A DNA stretch of 64,000 nt, taken from Tomitella cavernea (lineage in GTDB: Bacteria; Actinomycetota; Actinomycetes; Mycobacteriales; Mycobacteriaceae). Location of the stretch: assembly GCF_016599145.1 (NCBI RefSeq), contig NZ_JAENKO010000003.1:1-64000 (forward strand). The letters run 5' to 3'. Below are positions 43,590-53,108 of this stretch, one piece after another (position 1 is the first letter of the stretch; the number at the start of each line of letters is the position of its first letter). Position numbers and translations under genes: made by a program. The notes beneath the pieces were generated by a model, which was not told the DNA's origin, ran no database searches, and saw only the letters and a program-made list of their open reading frames with translations.

Positions 43590-44702
43590 TCAGGCGTCGT
43601 GGATGATGACGCCGCGGATGTTCTTACCGTCGCGCAGGTCTTGGTATCCCTCGTTGACCTGCTCGAGGGTGTACCGCTTGGTGACGAGCTCGTCCAGCTT
43701 GAGGTCGCCCGAGTCGTACAGGCGCAGCAGCTTGACGATGTCCCACTGCGGGTTCATCGAGCCGAACAACGTTCCCATGATCGTCTTCTGGTTCAGCGTC
43801 AGGTCCGCGCCGGAGACGTGCACCGTCAGTTTGGCCGGGTCGGCGAGGCCGGTGATGACGACCCGCCCGCCCTTGCCGATCACCGCCGTGGCAGCGGAGA
43901 CCACCTGCTCGTCCACCGTGCCCACCAGGATCAGTGCGGCGTCCGCGCCCTGGCCCCACGTCAGTTCATTGACCTTGGCCGCTGCCTCCTCCGCGGTGGC
44001 GAACGCGTGGGTGGCGCCGAACTTGAGCGCAGTCTCGCGCTTGAGCTGGACCGGGTCGACGACGACGACGTACTTGCACCCGGCGCCGACGGCGCCCTGC
44101 ACCGCGTTGATACCGAGGCCGCCGATGCCGTAGATGACGGCAGTGTCGCCGTTGCGGAGGTTGCCGGCGTTCACCGCGGTGCCCCAGCCGGAGGGCACCC
44201 CGCAGCCGACGAGCACTGCGGTCTCCAGTGGAAGCCAGTCGTCCACCTTGACCACAGAGTGCTGCGAGATCGTGGCCCGCTCGGAGAAGGTGCCCAGCAT
44301 GCACATGCCGCCGAAGTCCTTGCCGTCGCCGTGGAAGCGGAAGGTGCCGTCCGGCAGGTAGCCCTCGAGGATGGTGGCGCCCATGTCGCACAGGTTCTGG
44401 CGCCCCGTCGAGCAGTACCGGCAGGTGCCGCAGTTCGGGATGAAGCTGCACACCACGTGGTCGCCCGGCTTGACCTTGGTGACGCCGGGGCCGACCTCTT
44501 CGATGATCCCGGAGCCCTCGTGGCCGCCGACGATGGGATAGCGCGGCGGCAGGTCGCCGTCGGTCAGGTGCAGGTCCGAGTGGCACAGGCCCGCGGCGGT
44601 GTATTTGATGAGCACCTCGCCGGGGCCGGGGCCGTCGAGGTCGAGCTCCATGATCTCGAACGGCCTGCCGGCCTCCAGGAGCACTGCTGCCTTGGTCTTC
44701 AT
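43590..44702 (-). CDS. NDMA-dependent type zinc alcohol dehydrogenase
   Basis: 370 residues from the ATG at 44702, preceded by AAAGGAGGA. Zinc medium-chain dehydrogenase with catalytic-zinc region AGLCHSDLHLTDG and GGHEGSG, four structural-zinc cysteines (PNCGTCRYCSTGRQNLC) and cofactor motif GIGGLGINAVQGA. The sequence fits the NDMA-dependent group in which NAD(H) stays bound. It lies 31 bases downstream of the aldehyde dehydrogenase gene, so together they would oxidise an alcohol to the acid. Natural alcohol unknown. Confidence 0.92.
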   Translation of the reverse strand: MKTKAAVLLEAGRPFEIMELDLDGPGPGEVLIKYTAAGLCHSDLHLTDGDLPPRYPIVGGHEGSGIIEEVGPGVTKVKPGDHVVCSFIPNCGTCRYCSTGRQNLCDMGATILEGYLPDGTFRFHGDGKDFGGMCMLGTFSERATISQHSVVKVDDWLPLETAVLVGCGVPSGWGTAVNAGNLRNGDTAVIYGIGGLGINAVQGAVGAGCKYVVVVDPVQLKRETALKFGATHAFATAEEAAAKVNELTWGQGADAALILVGTVDEQVVSAATAVIGKGGRVVITGLADPAKLTVHVSGADLTLNQKTIMGTLFGSMNPQWDIVKLLRLYDSGDLKLDELVTKRYTLEQVNEGYQDLRDGKNIRGVIIHDA

Positions 44703-44733
44703 GGTGTCCTCCTTTGTCAGAGCACGAGGGTGC

Positions 44734-46242
44734 TCACAGCGCGATGTTGACGGATTTCGTGGTGGTGTAGAGGTCGAGGGCGCCCGCGCCCAGTTCGCGT
44801 CCCCAGCCGGACTGCTTGTAGCCGCCGAAGGGCATGGCCGTGTCGAAGCCGTTGTACTGGTTGACCCACACCGAGCCGGCCTTGACCTGGCGCGCGGTGC
44901 GGTGGGCCTTGGAGACGTCTTTGGTCCAGATCCCGGCGGCCAGCCCGTAGATCGAGTCGTTGGCCGCGGCCACCACGCCTTCGTCGGCGTTGAAGGGCAG
45001 CGCCGCCACCACGGGCCCGAAGATCTCCTCGCGCACCACGGAGAAGTCCGGCTGCACATCCACCAGCACGGTGGGTTCGACGAAGTAGCCGCTTTCGCCC
45101 CAGCGCCCGCCGCCGGAGAGTGCGCGCGCGCCGTCGGCGAGGCCGTCGCGCAAGTAGCCGGTGACCTTGTCGAACTGTTCTTGCGAGATCAGCGGGCCGA
45201 GTTCGGTGGCCGGGTCCATGCCGGGGCCGATCCGCACCTTCGAGGCGGCCTCGGCGACCGCCGCGGTGAACTCGTCGAAGATCGTGTCCTCGACGTACAT
45301 CCGCGTGCCGGCGACACAGCACTGCCCGTGGTTGAACAGCCACGCGTTGAGCGAGCCCGGCACCGCGGCCTCGAGATCCGCGTCGGCGAACACGATGTTG
45401 GGGCTCTTGCCGCCGAGTTCGAGCGAGACCTTCTTGAGGTTGCCCTTGGCGGCGTCGACGATCTTCTTGCCTACCTCGGTGGAGCCGGTGAACGCGATCT
45501 TGTCGACTGCGTCGTGGCCGGACAGGGCGGCGCCCGCGTCGCCGAATCCGGTGACGATGTTGACGACGCCGGGCGGGAATCCGGCCTCGGTGAACACCTC
45601 GCCCAACAGCAGCGCGCTCAGCGGCGTCTGCTCCGCGGGCTTGAGGATCACCGTGTTGCCCGCCGCGAGCGCCGGCGCCAGCTTCCAGGCGGCCATGAGG
45701 ATCGGGAAGTTCCACGGGACGATGAGCCCGCACACGCCGACGGGCTCGCGCAGCGTGTAGGCATGGAACTGTCCGCCGGGCGCGAACGGCATCGACACGT
45801 TGACCGTCGAGCCCTCGATCTTGGTCGCCCACCCCGCGTAGTAGCGGAACACGTCGGCGGCCCAGGCCACGTCCACGGCGGTCGCGATGCCCACGGATTT
45901 GCCATTGTCGAGCGCTTCGAGCTGGCCGAACTCCTCGGCGCGTTCGCTGAGGATGTCACCGATCCGCCACAGCAGCCGCTCACGCCCGTTGGGCTTCATG
46001 TGCGGCCACGGACCCTCGTCGAATGCACGGCGCGCCGCCCGCACCGCCCGGTCCACGTCGGCGGCCTCGCCGTGCGCCACCTGCGCGAGCTCCCTGCCGG
46101 TGGCGGGGTCCTCGGTGCCGAACGTGCGCCCGGACGCCGCGTCCGCCCACTCGCCGCCGATGAGCAATTGCTTGCGGCCGGACAGGAATCGCCGTACTGC
46201 GGGCACCACCGACTGCGGGCCGTGTTCGATGAGCGCGGTCAT
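44734..46242 (-). CDS. NAD(P)-dependent aldehyde dehydrogenase
   Basis: 502 residues from the ATG at 46242 after GAGGAGG. Classical ALDH: VPWNFPILMAAWKLAPALAAGN, FTGSTEVGKKI, general base in LELGGKSPN, catalytic cysteine in NHGQCCVAGTR and EEIFGPV. First gene of the two-gene dehydrogenase operon, downstream of the AcoR-like regulator; an inverted repeat lies in the promoter region (46261-46276). Confidence 0.94.
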   Translation of the reverse strand: MTALIEHGPQSVVPAVRRFLSGRKQLLIGGEWADAASGRTFGTEDPATGRELAQVAHGEAADVDRAVRAARRAFDEGPWPHMKPNGRERLLWRIGDILSERAEEFGQLEALDNGKSVGIATAVDVAWAADVFRYYAGWATKIEGSTVNVSMPFAPGGQFHAYTLREPVGVCGLIVPWNFPILMAAWKLAPALAAGNTVILKPAEQTPLSALLLGEVFTEAGFPPGVVNIVTGFGDAGAALSGHDAVDKIAFTGSTEVGKKIVDAAKGNLKKVSLELGGKSPNIVFADADLEAAVPGSLNAWLFNHGQCCVAGTRMYVEDTIFDEFTAAVAEAASKVRIGPGMDPATELGPLISQEQFDKVTGYLRDGLADGARALSGGGRWGESGYFVEPTVLVDVQPDFSVVREEIFGPVVAALPFNADEGVVAAANDSIYGLAAGIWTKDVSKAHRTARQVKAGSVWVNQYNGFDTAMPFGGYKQSGWGRELGAGALDLYTTTKSVNIAL

Positions 46243-46260
46243 GAAACCTCCTCGACTGGA

Positions 46261-46276
46261 TGTGTTCTGCAACACA
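46261..46276. promoter_or_regulatory. Candidate operator of the dehydrogenase operon
   Basis: TGTGTT-CTGC-AACACA, a 6-bp inverted repeat with 4-base spacer, 19 bases upstream of the aldehyde dehydrogenase start. It is a plausible site for the Fis-type HTH of the adjacent regulator. Confidence 0.45.
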
Positions 46277-46363
46277 CCTATCGTCGATCACGAACGGCGA
46301 CCGCAGGTGTTCAGACTCTGGACACCGCACCCGAGCGACCGTCCAGCGCCGAGGCGGCCGGCC

Positions 46364-48085
46364 TCAGACCTTCAGCGTGCGCATCCGGGCGTAGAGCGTG
46401 GTCCGGCTGATCCCGAGCTCCTCGGCGGCTTGCCTCTTGTTGCCTCCCTTCGCTGCGAGCGCCGCGACGATTGCGGCGCGTTCGGCGCGTTCCATCCCGG
46501 TCAGCCGGGCCGCCGTCGCACCCCGTCGCACGTGCTCCGGGAGGTCGTCGACGGTCACCGTGCCGCCGCTCCTGTGCACGGCGGCGGCCAGGACCGCGCG
46601 CAGTTCGGTGATGTTCCCCGGCCACGGATACGACGCCAGGACCGTCGCCACGCCGGGCGGCACCCGCGCGCCGCCGTCCGGGTCGAGCTCCGCGAGAACG
46701 CCGGCGACGATCCGGGGGAACTCCGATTGCCGTTCGCGCAGCGGCGGTACCGCCGCTCGGCGATCGCACAGCGCGGCCAGCGCCTCGCCGGCGCCGGTAC
46801 CGGTGCGCACTGTGACGACCAGGCGCGCGCGTCCGGCGCCGCCCGCGAGCGCCCGCGAGACCCGGCGCAGCAGCCGATCCGGCAGCAGATCGGCGTGCTC
46901 GATGAGCACCACCGCCGCGTCGTCACGCTCCGCATCACGGAGAGCGTCCGCGAACCGGCCGCCCCAGACTCGCTCGCCGTCGGCGCCGAGCTCCACCGCG
47001 TCCACTTCCACCGCGTCGAGAAGCGTCAGCCGCAGCAGGTCCGCGGCCACGGGTTCCCCCGCCCCGCCCGCACCGTCGATGAGGCGCAGCGCGGCGGTCG
47101 TCACCCCACTTCCCGGCTCCCCGACCACCGCGACGGTCCCCGCCGGCCCTGCCTCAGATGGTCTTGCCTCGGATGGTCCCGCCACTGTCGGCACAGCCGC
47201 GGCCCGCGGCGCCCCGGCCACCGCCTCGATCCGGAACACCGTGCCCGCGCCCGCGCCCTCGACCCGCGTCATCTCGACCCGCACAGGCGCCCCCGAGACG
47301 AGCACCGCGTCCGTCGTCAACGGCCGGCCGGCGGCCAGGCCGCGTGCCAGTCCGCGCAGCATCGGGTGGTCGCGCGGGTCCACGAGATCGAGCGCGGCCG
47401 GATCGGCGAGCGCCAGCTCGGCGCCCAGCCCGACGACGGCCGCATCGGAACGGGAACGTCGACGGGCCCGCTGGTATGCGGACATCAGCCTGAGGTCTTC
47501 GACGCGCGCGCCCTCGACCAGCCTGCGTTCGATCTCCTCGACTGCGCGGACCACCAGCGGCAGGTAGAGGGGATTGGCCGTGGCCTGAACCCCGGTGATG
47601 TCGACGACGCCCTCGACCCGGCGGGTCAGCGGATGGCGGATGGGATGGCCGTAGCAGCTGAAACCTTTCAGCGACTCGAGGAAGTGCTCGGTCCCGTGGA
47701 TGGCCACGCCGCGCCCGAGCTCCAGCGCGGTTCCCAGGCCGTTCGTTCCGGCCTGTTCCTCGCTGTACAGCATGCCGGGGATCACGCCGCGACGCTCCAA
47801 CGCGCGCTCGGCGGCCCCGGTGTCGGACCAGCGGTCGACGATGACGCCGTCGCAGTCGCCCAGCAGCAGTGCCACCCCCGTACCGGCGGTGTGCCGGGCG
47901 AGCTCCTCGAGCACCGGCGCCGCCGCACGCCGGACTGCGGCCGATCCGGGGCCGCCGGTGAACGCCGTGATGGCGTGGTCCGGCTCCAACCCGCACATGA
48001 CCGAGCGCTGCCACGACCGCGCGATATCCGCGCGCAAGTCCCGCGCCCCGCCGCGTGCGGGACCACCGAGTGGACGATCTGGCAT
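46364..48085 (-). CDS. AcoR-like GAF/Fis regulator with a degenerate AAA+ domain
   Basis: 573 residues from the ATG at 48085. An N-terminal signal-binding region (IARSWQRSVMCGLEPD) and GAF domain (LYSEEQAGTNGLGTAL, GFSCYGHPIRHPLTRRVEGVVDITG), then an AAA+-like domain whose Walker A reads GEPGSGVTT (322-330, no lysine) and Walker B VVLIEHADLLP; no GAFTGA loop. The end is a Fis-type HTH (GGNKRQAAEELGISRTTLYARM). It resembles actinobacterial regulators of alcohol metabolism (AcoR/MimR type) and precedes the dehydrogenase operon on the same strand. Sigma-54 partnership is unlikely. Confidence 0.88.
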   Translation of the reverse strand: MPDRPLGGPARGGARDLRADIARSWQRSVMCGLEPDHAITAFTGGPGSAAVRRAAAPVLEELARHTAGTGVALLLGDCDGVIVDRWSDTGAAERALERRGVIPGMLYSEEQAGTNGLGTALELGRGVAIHGTEHFLESLKGFSCYGHPIRHPLTRRVEGVVDITGVQATANPLYLPLVVRAVEEIERRLVEGARVEDLRLMSAYQRARRRSRSDAAVVGLGAELALADPAALDLVDPRDHPMLRGLARGLAAGRPLTTDAVLVSGAPVRVEMTRVEGAGAGTVFRIEAVAGAPRAAAVPTVAGPSEARPSEAGPAGTVAVVGEPGSGVTTAALRLIDGAGGAGEPVAADLLRLTLLDAVEVDAVELGADGERVWGGRFADALRDAERDDAAVVLIEHADLLPDRLLRRVSRALAGGAGRARLVVTVRTGTGAGEALAALCDRRAAVPPLRERQSEFPRIVAGVLAELDPDGGARVPPGVATVLASYPWPGNITELRAVLAAAVHRSGGTVTVDDLPEHVRRGATAARLTGMERAERAAIVAALAAKGGNKRQAAEELGISRTTLYARMRTLKV

Positions 48086-48269
48086 CACACACCCTGCCCG
48101 TCGACGACGCACTCCGGCGCGGGAGCCGCGCAGACCCAACGGCACCGGACGCACTGGCCACCCTGCTCGACCGGCCACGCCGCTGAACGGGCCGTGTTGC
48201 TGAACGGGCCATGTTGCGGAATGAGCCGACCGACTCACGGTGCGCGCCGCGCACGCCCCGTGATACGGA

Positions 48270-50159
48270 TCACGATACCGTAGTATCCGCGGGCCCGATC
48301 CCGTAGAGGCGCGCCCAGTTCTCCCTGCTCGTCAGCGTCGGGACGGCGGCGCGGTAGGCGTCCTGCGCGGCGGGCCCCTCTGCGACGAAGCGCCGCAGGG
48401 TGGACGCCAGCCGCTTCGTGAGGGCCTTCGCCTGCGCCGCGTCCCGGCGCCTGCGGCGCACTCCTCCCTGCGACGCGTCCGTCACATACACCTCGCCGAA
48501 CGCGGACACGTGCCACCAGAACGAATCCTCGTACGGGACCGCCACCGGGCCCGCCTCGACGCGCCCGGACAGCTGACGCGCCGCCTTCTTGGCCAGCACC
48601 AGGTCCGCTTTGTCCTCGTCCAGCGGCCCGACGACCCGGCGCACCTGGGCGGAGGCGGGCATCGCCGACACCGGCAGCCGCTGCGTTTCCGGGTGGCCGG
48701 ACCGCAGCTCGCGCACGCGGGCCAGCAGCTCCTGGCCGCCGTCAGCGAGCGCGTCCGGCCCTTCGAGGAACGCGTCGACGGCCGCCAGCAGCGTCTCGGC
48801 GAACCCGTACTGCATCGCGACGATCGTGCTGAGCACCCGGCGCGACAGTTCCTTGCTCAGATCGCGCACGTCGAAACCGCTGTGGACTGCCGCGGTGATC
48901 AGGGAATTGCGCAGGCCGAAAAACTGCCCGAAGTCGTCGCCGTCCTTCCAGTAGAAGTCGGCGTGCCACACCGACGCGCCGGGCAACGTCACGGTGGGGA
49001 AGCCCCGGCCCCGTGCGCGGATGCCGTACTCGATGTCGTCCCACTGGAAGAAGTACGGCATCGGCAGGCCGATCTCACGGATCACCGACGCCGGGATCAG
49101 GCAGGACCACCAGGCGTTGTAAGGGGCGTCGATGCGGCGCTCCTGCACGTTGTCGATCACCGACTGGTCGTGCAGCGCCTCGGCGTCGGCGGGCAGGCCG
49201 GCCTTGAGCGCGGACAGGTCGTCCCCCTCCGCGGACAGCAGCAGATAGTCGGGGTTGTAGAGATACAGCATCTGGGCGCCGACGAGCATCGGCGACGCGG
49301 TGTGGTCGGCGAACGCGGTCATGCGCAACACCGTCTCCGGTTCGACGCGGACGTCGTCGTCCATCAGAAGCACGTTCGCCTGGCCGGCGCGCCCGGTCAC
49401 CTCGTACATGCCGCGGCTGAATCCGCCAGCGCCGCCGAGGTTCGGCTGACGCAGGTAGTGCAGGCGTTCGCCCAGCACTGCGGCGGCACCGGTGAAGACC
49501 GGCCGCGAGTCGACAGTGTCGGTGCCTTGGTCGGTGACGTAGACGTGGTCGATCACGCCCAGCACCTCCGGGTCCGACGCGAGGGCCGCCACCGTGGCAG
49601 CGCAGTCGTCGGCCCGGTTGAATGTGCAGATCGCGACGGCGTTCGGCAACCGCCCTTCGCGCGCGTCGTCGGCGCCGACGGTCCAGTGCACGCCGTCGAC
49701 GGTGAGCGGCAGGTCGCCCGCGCGGAACTCCAGCCACATTGCCCCGCCGTCGAGGAACTTGTCGATCGGTGCGTCGAACTCGACGGCGACGGGCCCGTCA
49801 CCGGGGGCGGCGTCGACGGACGCGAAGTCCACGGTGCGCTCGTGGCCCGCGATGTCCGACGCCCGTACCCGCACGGTCCCGTGCGCCCCCACCGGCTCCG
49901 CCGAGTCCGGCCGGCCCACCCGCACCTCGGCCCGCACGCGCACGGCGGTCACCCCCGTCCACCGCTGCCAGTAGGAGGCCTCGAAGCGGCCGAAGTAGGC
50001 GTTGGTGTGGGCCTCCGCCCCGGGCTGCAGGGCGATCTCGGAGCGCAGCCTGCGGGCCACGCCGTGCGTCACCTTGCTGTAGAGGTCCTCGCTGACCCAG
50101 TCCTCGGGGCCCGCGAAGTGGTTGCGCTGCACCAGCCTGCGCGCGTTCGCCGTCTGCAC
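48270..50159 (-). CDS. glfT2: Galactofuranosyltransferase GlfT2
   Basis: Polymerises the galactan of arabinogalactan with alternating beta-1,5 and beta-1,6 links. 629 residues from a GTG at 50159. N-terminal beta-barrel domain (1-160), GT-A core with VAICTFNRADDC, QPNLGGAGGFSRGMYE, metal motif LLMDDDVR, catalytic WDDIEYGIRARGRG and WHADFYWKDG, and the C-terminal helical region. The usual neighbour glf (UDP-galactopyranose mutase) is not next to it; instead a GtrA gene lies upstream. Confidence 0.96.
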   Translation of the reverse strand: MQTANARRLVQRNHFAGPEDWVSEDLYSKVTHGVARRLRSEIALQPGAEAHTNAYFGRFEASYWQRWTGVTAVRVRAEVRVGRPDSAEPVGAHGTVRVRASDIAGHERTVDFASVDAAPGDGPVAVEFDAPIDKFLDGGAMWLEFRAGDLPLTVDGVHWTVGADDAREGRLPNAVAICTFNRADDCAATVAALASDPEVLGVIDHVYVTDQGTDTVDSRPVFTGAAAVLGERLHYLRQPNLGGAGGFSRGMYEVTGRAGQANVLLMDDDVRVEPETVLRMTAFADHTASPMLVGAQMLYLYNPDYLLLSAEGDDLSALKAGLPADAEALHDQSVIDNVQERRIDAPYNAWWSCLIPASVIREIGLPMPYFFQWDDIEYGIRARGRGFPTVTLPGASVWHADFYWKDGDDFGQFFGLRNSLITAAVHSGFDVRDLSKELSRRVLSTIVAMQYGFAETLLAAVDAFLEGPDALADGGQELLARVRELRSGHPETQRLPVSAMPASAQVRRVVGPLDEDKADLVLAKKAARQLSGRVEAGPVAVPYEDSFWWHVSAFGEVYVTDASQGGVRRRRRDAAQAKALTKRLASTLRRFVAEGPAAQDAYRAAVPTLTSRENWARLYGIGPADTTVS

Positions 50160-50287
50160 TCTGTCGCCTCACTTGTCTTCCGGGTCCGTCCGCCGGCCCG
50201 CCGCTGATTCCGCCGTCGCAGTCCGATGCCGCCGTCGCCTTGCTGCTGTTGTGATGCTGAAGTTCGCTGTCTTGACGTTGAAGGTCG

Positions 50288-50767
50288 TTATTTGATGTTG
50301 AAGATGACGACCCGCTGCACGACGAAGTTGATGACAGTGGCCGTGCCCTGGGCGACGCAGTATGCGATGAACGTGTAAAGGATGCCCTCCGGCAGCGCCG
50401 TGAACATCACGTCGAACAGGCCCACCTGCACGACGAAGGTGACCGCGTACAGCACCGCCACCGCTATGAACCGCGCCGTCGACGGCGGCGCCTGGAACGT
50501 CCAGCGTCTGTTTATCAGGTACGCGGTGGTGGTCCCGCAGATGAAGCCGACGGCTTTTGCGGGCGTGTGCCCCATGCCTAGCCGCATGAGAAGCACGGTG
50601 AGGCCGAAGTCGACTATCCCCGACAGTGCACCCGTGATGATGAACCGCACGATCTGGGTTTTCAGCCCCAGGTCGGTGGCGCCCACGTTGTCGGTGACGG
50701 GAATCTCCGCAGGCATCGGGTACTCGTGCGCATGCGGGTCCCGGGCGCTCGGATTGGTTTCGGACAC
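50288..50767 (-). CDS. GtrA-family membrane protein (Rv3789 type)
   Basis: About 159 residues from a GTG at 50767; the start is uncertain (GTG at 50833 also possible). Four transmembrane helices with FIITGALSGIVDFGLTVLLM, TTTAYLINRRWTFQ and AQGTATVINFVVQRVVIFNIK. The mycobacterial homologue Rv3789 lies beside dprE1 and was proposed to act in decaprenyl-phosphoarabinose handling or as an anchor for arabinogalactan enzymes. Divergent from dprE1. The 128 bases after its stop carry three near-copies of the 3'-end sequence (around 50251, 50271 and 50291). Confidence 0.9.
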   Translation of the reverse strand: MSETNPSARDPHAHEYPMPAEIPVTDNVGATDLGLKTQIVRFIITGALSGIVDFGLTVLLMRLGMGHTPAKAVGFICGTTTAYLINRRWTFQAPPSTARFIAVAVLYAVTFVVQVGLFDVMFTALPEGILYTFIAYCVAQGTATVINFVVQRVVIFNIK

Positions 50768-50845
50768 GTGGGACAGGGTAGCCGCAGCGGCCCTGCCCGC
50801 CATGTGCGTCACCCCACGTGCCGCCGTCGCCACGTGACCACGCGG

Positions 50846-50851
50846 TAGCCT
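50846..50851 (+). promoter_or_regulatory. -10 element of the dprE1 operon, leaderless layout
   Basis: TAGCCT ends 7 bases before the dprE1 ATG (50859), the standard spacing for leaderless mRNAs of this order. No ribosome site is visible in front of the ATG. Confidence 0.5.
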
Positions 50852-50858
50852 CTACCCG

Positions 50859-52331
50859 ATGTCCACAACCGCTGACAGCAGCACCACCGGCGACGCGGAG
50901 GCGTCCGCGGAGGCCGCCCGTTCCCGCCGGCTTTCGACCACGCAGCGCACCCTCACCGGCTGGGGCCGCACGGCCGCCAGTACGGCGCAGGTCCTGAGCA
51001 CGCCCGACGTCGACGTCATCGCGCGCGCCGTGGCCGAGGCCGCGGACCGGTCCTCCGACAAGCCGCCGCACTTGCGTCGCGGCATAATCGCCCGTGGCCT
51101 GGGCCGTTCCTACGGAGACCCGGCGCAGAACGCGGGCGGCCTGGTGGTGGACATGACCCCGCTCAGCCGCATCCACCGGATCGACAGCGACACCCGCCTG
51201 GTGGATGTGGACGCCGGCGTCTCGCTGGACCAGCTGATGAAGGCAGCGCTGCCGTTCGGCCTGTGGGTCCCGGTGCTGCCTGGCACGCGCCAAGTGACGG
51301 TGGGCGGCGCCATCGGCTCGGACATCCACGGCAAGAACCACCACAGCGCGGGCAGCTTCGGCGACCATGTCACGGCGATCGACCTGCTCACGGCGGACGG
51401 CCAGGTGCGCAGGCTCACGCCCCGCGGCGGCAAGAACGATCCCAAGGGCGCCCTGTTCTGGGCGACCGTCGGCGGCATGGGGCTCACCGGCATCATCCTG
51501 CGCGCCACGATCCGGATGACGCGCACGGAGACGGCGTATTTCATCGCCGACGGCGACCGCACCGAGACGCTCGACGAGACCATCGCCCTGCACAGCGACG
51601 GCAGCGAGAGCCAGTACGACTACTCGTCGGCATGGTTCGACGCGATCGCCGCCCCGCCCAAGCTGGGCCGCGCGGCGGTGTCCCGCGGATCGCTGGCCAC
51701 GCTGGACCAGCTCCCGAAGAAGCTGCAGAAGGATCCGTTGAAGTTCGACGCCCCCACGCTGCTCACGCTGCCGGACGTATTCCCCGACGGGCTGGCCAAC
51801 AAGTACACCTTCAGCGCCATCGGCGAGGTGTGGTTCCGCAAGGCCGGCACCTACCGCGGCAAAGTGCAGAATCTGACGCAGTTCTATCACCCCCTGGACC
51901 TGTTCGGCGAGTGGAATCGCGCCTACGGGCCCGCCGGGTTCCTGCAGTACCAGTTCGTGGTGCCCACCGAGGCGGTCGAGGAGTTCAAGCGGATCATCCG
52001 CGACATCCAGGCCTCCGGACACTACTCGTTCCTCAACGTGTTCAAGCTGTTCGGCGAGGGCAACAAGGCCCCGCTGAGTTTTCCCATGCCCGGCTGGAAC
52101 ATCTGCGTCGACTTCCGCATCAAGCCGGGACTGCACGAGTTCGTCACCGAACTCGACCGGAGGGTGCTCGAGTTCGGCGGCCGGCTGTACACCGCGAAGG
52201 ATTCACGCACCTCCGCGGAGACCTTCCACGCTATGTACCCGCGGATCGACGAGTGGATCTCCGTGCGCCGCGAGGTGGATCCGACCGGGGTGTTCATGTC
52301 CGATATGGCCAGGAGGCTGGAGCTCAAGTGA
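50859..52331 (+). CDS. dprE1: Decaprenylphosphoryl-beta-D-ribose 2'-oxidase
   Basis: FAD-dependent first step of epimerisation of decaprenyl-phosphoribose to -arabinose. 490 residues. FAD domain with [14 protein letters not shown] and the [26 protein letters not shown] block; substrate domain with [17 protein letters not shown]416 in PGWNICVDF matches the cysteine attacked by benzothiazinones in M. tuberculosis DprE1. First gene of the dprE1-dprE2-aftA(-emb) operon. Confidence 0.97.
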   Translation: MSTTADSSTTGDAEASAEAARSRRLSTTQRTLTGWGRTAASTAQVLSTPDVDVIARAVAEAADRSSDKPPHLRRGIIARGLGRSYGDPAQNAGGLVVDMTPLSRIHRIDSDTRLVDVDAGVSLDQLMKAALPFGLWVPVLPGTRQVTVGGAIGSDIHGKNHHSAGSFGDHVTAIDLLTADGQVRRLTPRGGKNDPKGALFWATVGGMGLTGIILRATIRMTRTETAYFIADGDRTETLDETIALHSDGSESQYDYSSAWFDAIAAPPKLGRAAVSRGSLATLDQLPKKLQKDPLKFDAPTLLTLPDVFPDGLANKYTFSAIGEVWFRKAGTYRGKVQNLTQFYHPLDLFGEWNRAYGPAGFLQYQFVVPTEAVEEFKRIIRDIQASGHYSFLNVFKLFGEGNKAPLSFPMPGWNICVDFRIKPGLHEFVTELDRRVLEFGGRLYTAKDSRTSAETFHAMYPRIDEWISVRREVDPTGVFMSDMARRLELK

Positions 52332-53104
52332 TCGACGCCGTAGGAAACCCCACATCCGTGCTGCTGCTGGGCGGCTGCTCTGAGATCGCGCTGGCGATCG
52401 CCTCCGAGTACCTGGCCAAGGCGCCGTTGCGGGTGGTGTTGGCCGACCGGCCCGAGGCCCCCCGTGCGGAGGCCGCCGAGGCGCTGCGCGCCGCGGGCGC
52501 CACCGACGTGCGGATCGTCGACTTCGAGGCGCTCGACACCGAGGCGCACCCGGCGATGATGGACGAGGCGTTCGCCGGCGGCGACATCGACGTCGCGGTG
52601 GTGGCCTTCGGCCTGCTCGGCGACGCCGAGGAACTGTGGCAGAGCCAGCCGAAGGCCGTGCGCATCGCGGGCGTCAACTACACGGCCGCCGTGTCGGTGG
52701 GCGTGCTGCTCGGCGAGCACATGAAGGCCCAGGGGCACGGCCGCATCATCGCCATGTCCTCGGTGGCCGGCGAGCGCGTGCGCCGTTCCAACTTCGTCTA
52801 CGGCTCCACCAAGGCCGGGCTCGACGGGTTCTACCTGGGCCTGGGAGAGGCGCTCGCACCGGGCGGCGTGCACGTCACCGTCATCAGACCCGGCCAGGTG
52901 CGCACGCAGACCACCGTCGACTACTGGAAGTCCGCGGGCATCGACGAGGCCCCGCTCACCGTCGACAAAGAGGACGTGGCGAAGCTGGCCGTGTCCGCGT
53001 CCGCCAAGGGCAAGGAGATCGTCTGGGCGCCCGGCACGTTCCGCTACGTGATGATGGTGCTGCGGCACGTGCCGCGCAAGATCTTCCGGCGCCTCCCGGT
53101 GTGA
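52328..53104 (+). CDS. dprE2: Decaprenylphosphoryl-2-keto-ribose reductase
   Basis: NADH-dependent second step giving decaprenyl-phosphoarabinose, the arabinose donor. 258 residues from a GTG that overlaps the dprE1 stop as GTGA (52328-52331). SDR fold with [18 protein letters not shown], active-site [21 protein letters not shown] (Ser, Tyr-x3-Lys) and PGQVRTQT. Partner of DprE1. Confidence 0.97.
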   Translation: MIDAVGNPTSVLLLGGCSEIALAIASEYLAKAPLRVVLADRPEAPRAEAAEALRAAGATDVRIVDFEALDTEAHPAMMDEAFAGGDIDVAVVAFGLLGDAEELWQSQPKAVRIAGVNYTAAVSVGVLLGEHMKAQGHGRIIAMSSVAGERVRRSNFVYGSTKAGLDGFYLGLGEALAPGGVHVTVIRPGQVRTQTTVDYWKSAGIDEAPLTVDKEDVAKLAVSASAKGKEIVWAPGTFRYVMMVLRHVPRKIFRRLPV

Positions 53105-53108
53105 TGCC

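Noticed and set aside
42803-43606. Several short reading frames across the repeat block
   Set aside because: Their peptides (for example RPNFER repeats) are just translations of the ~31-bp repeats in different frames, without ribosome sites.
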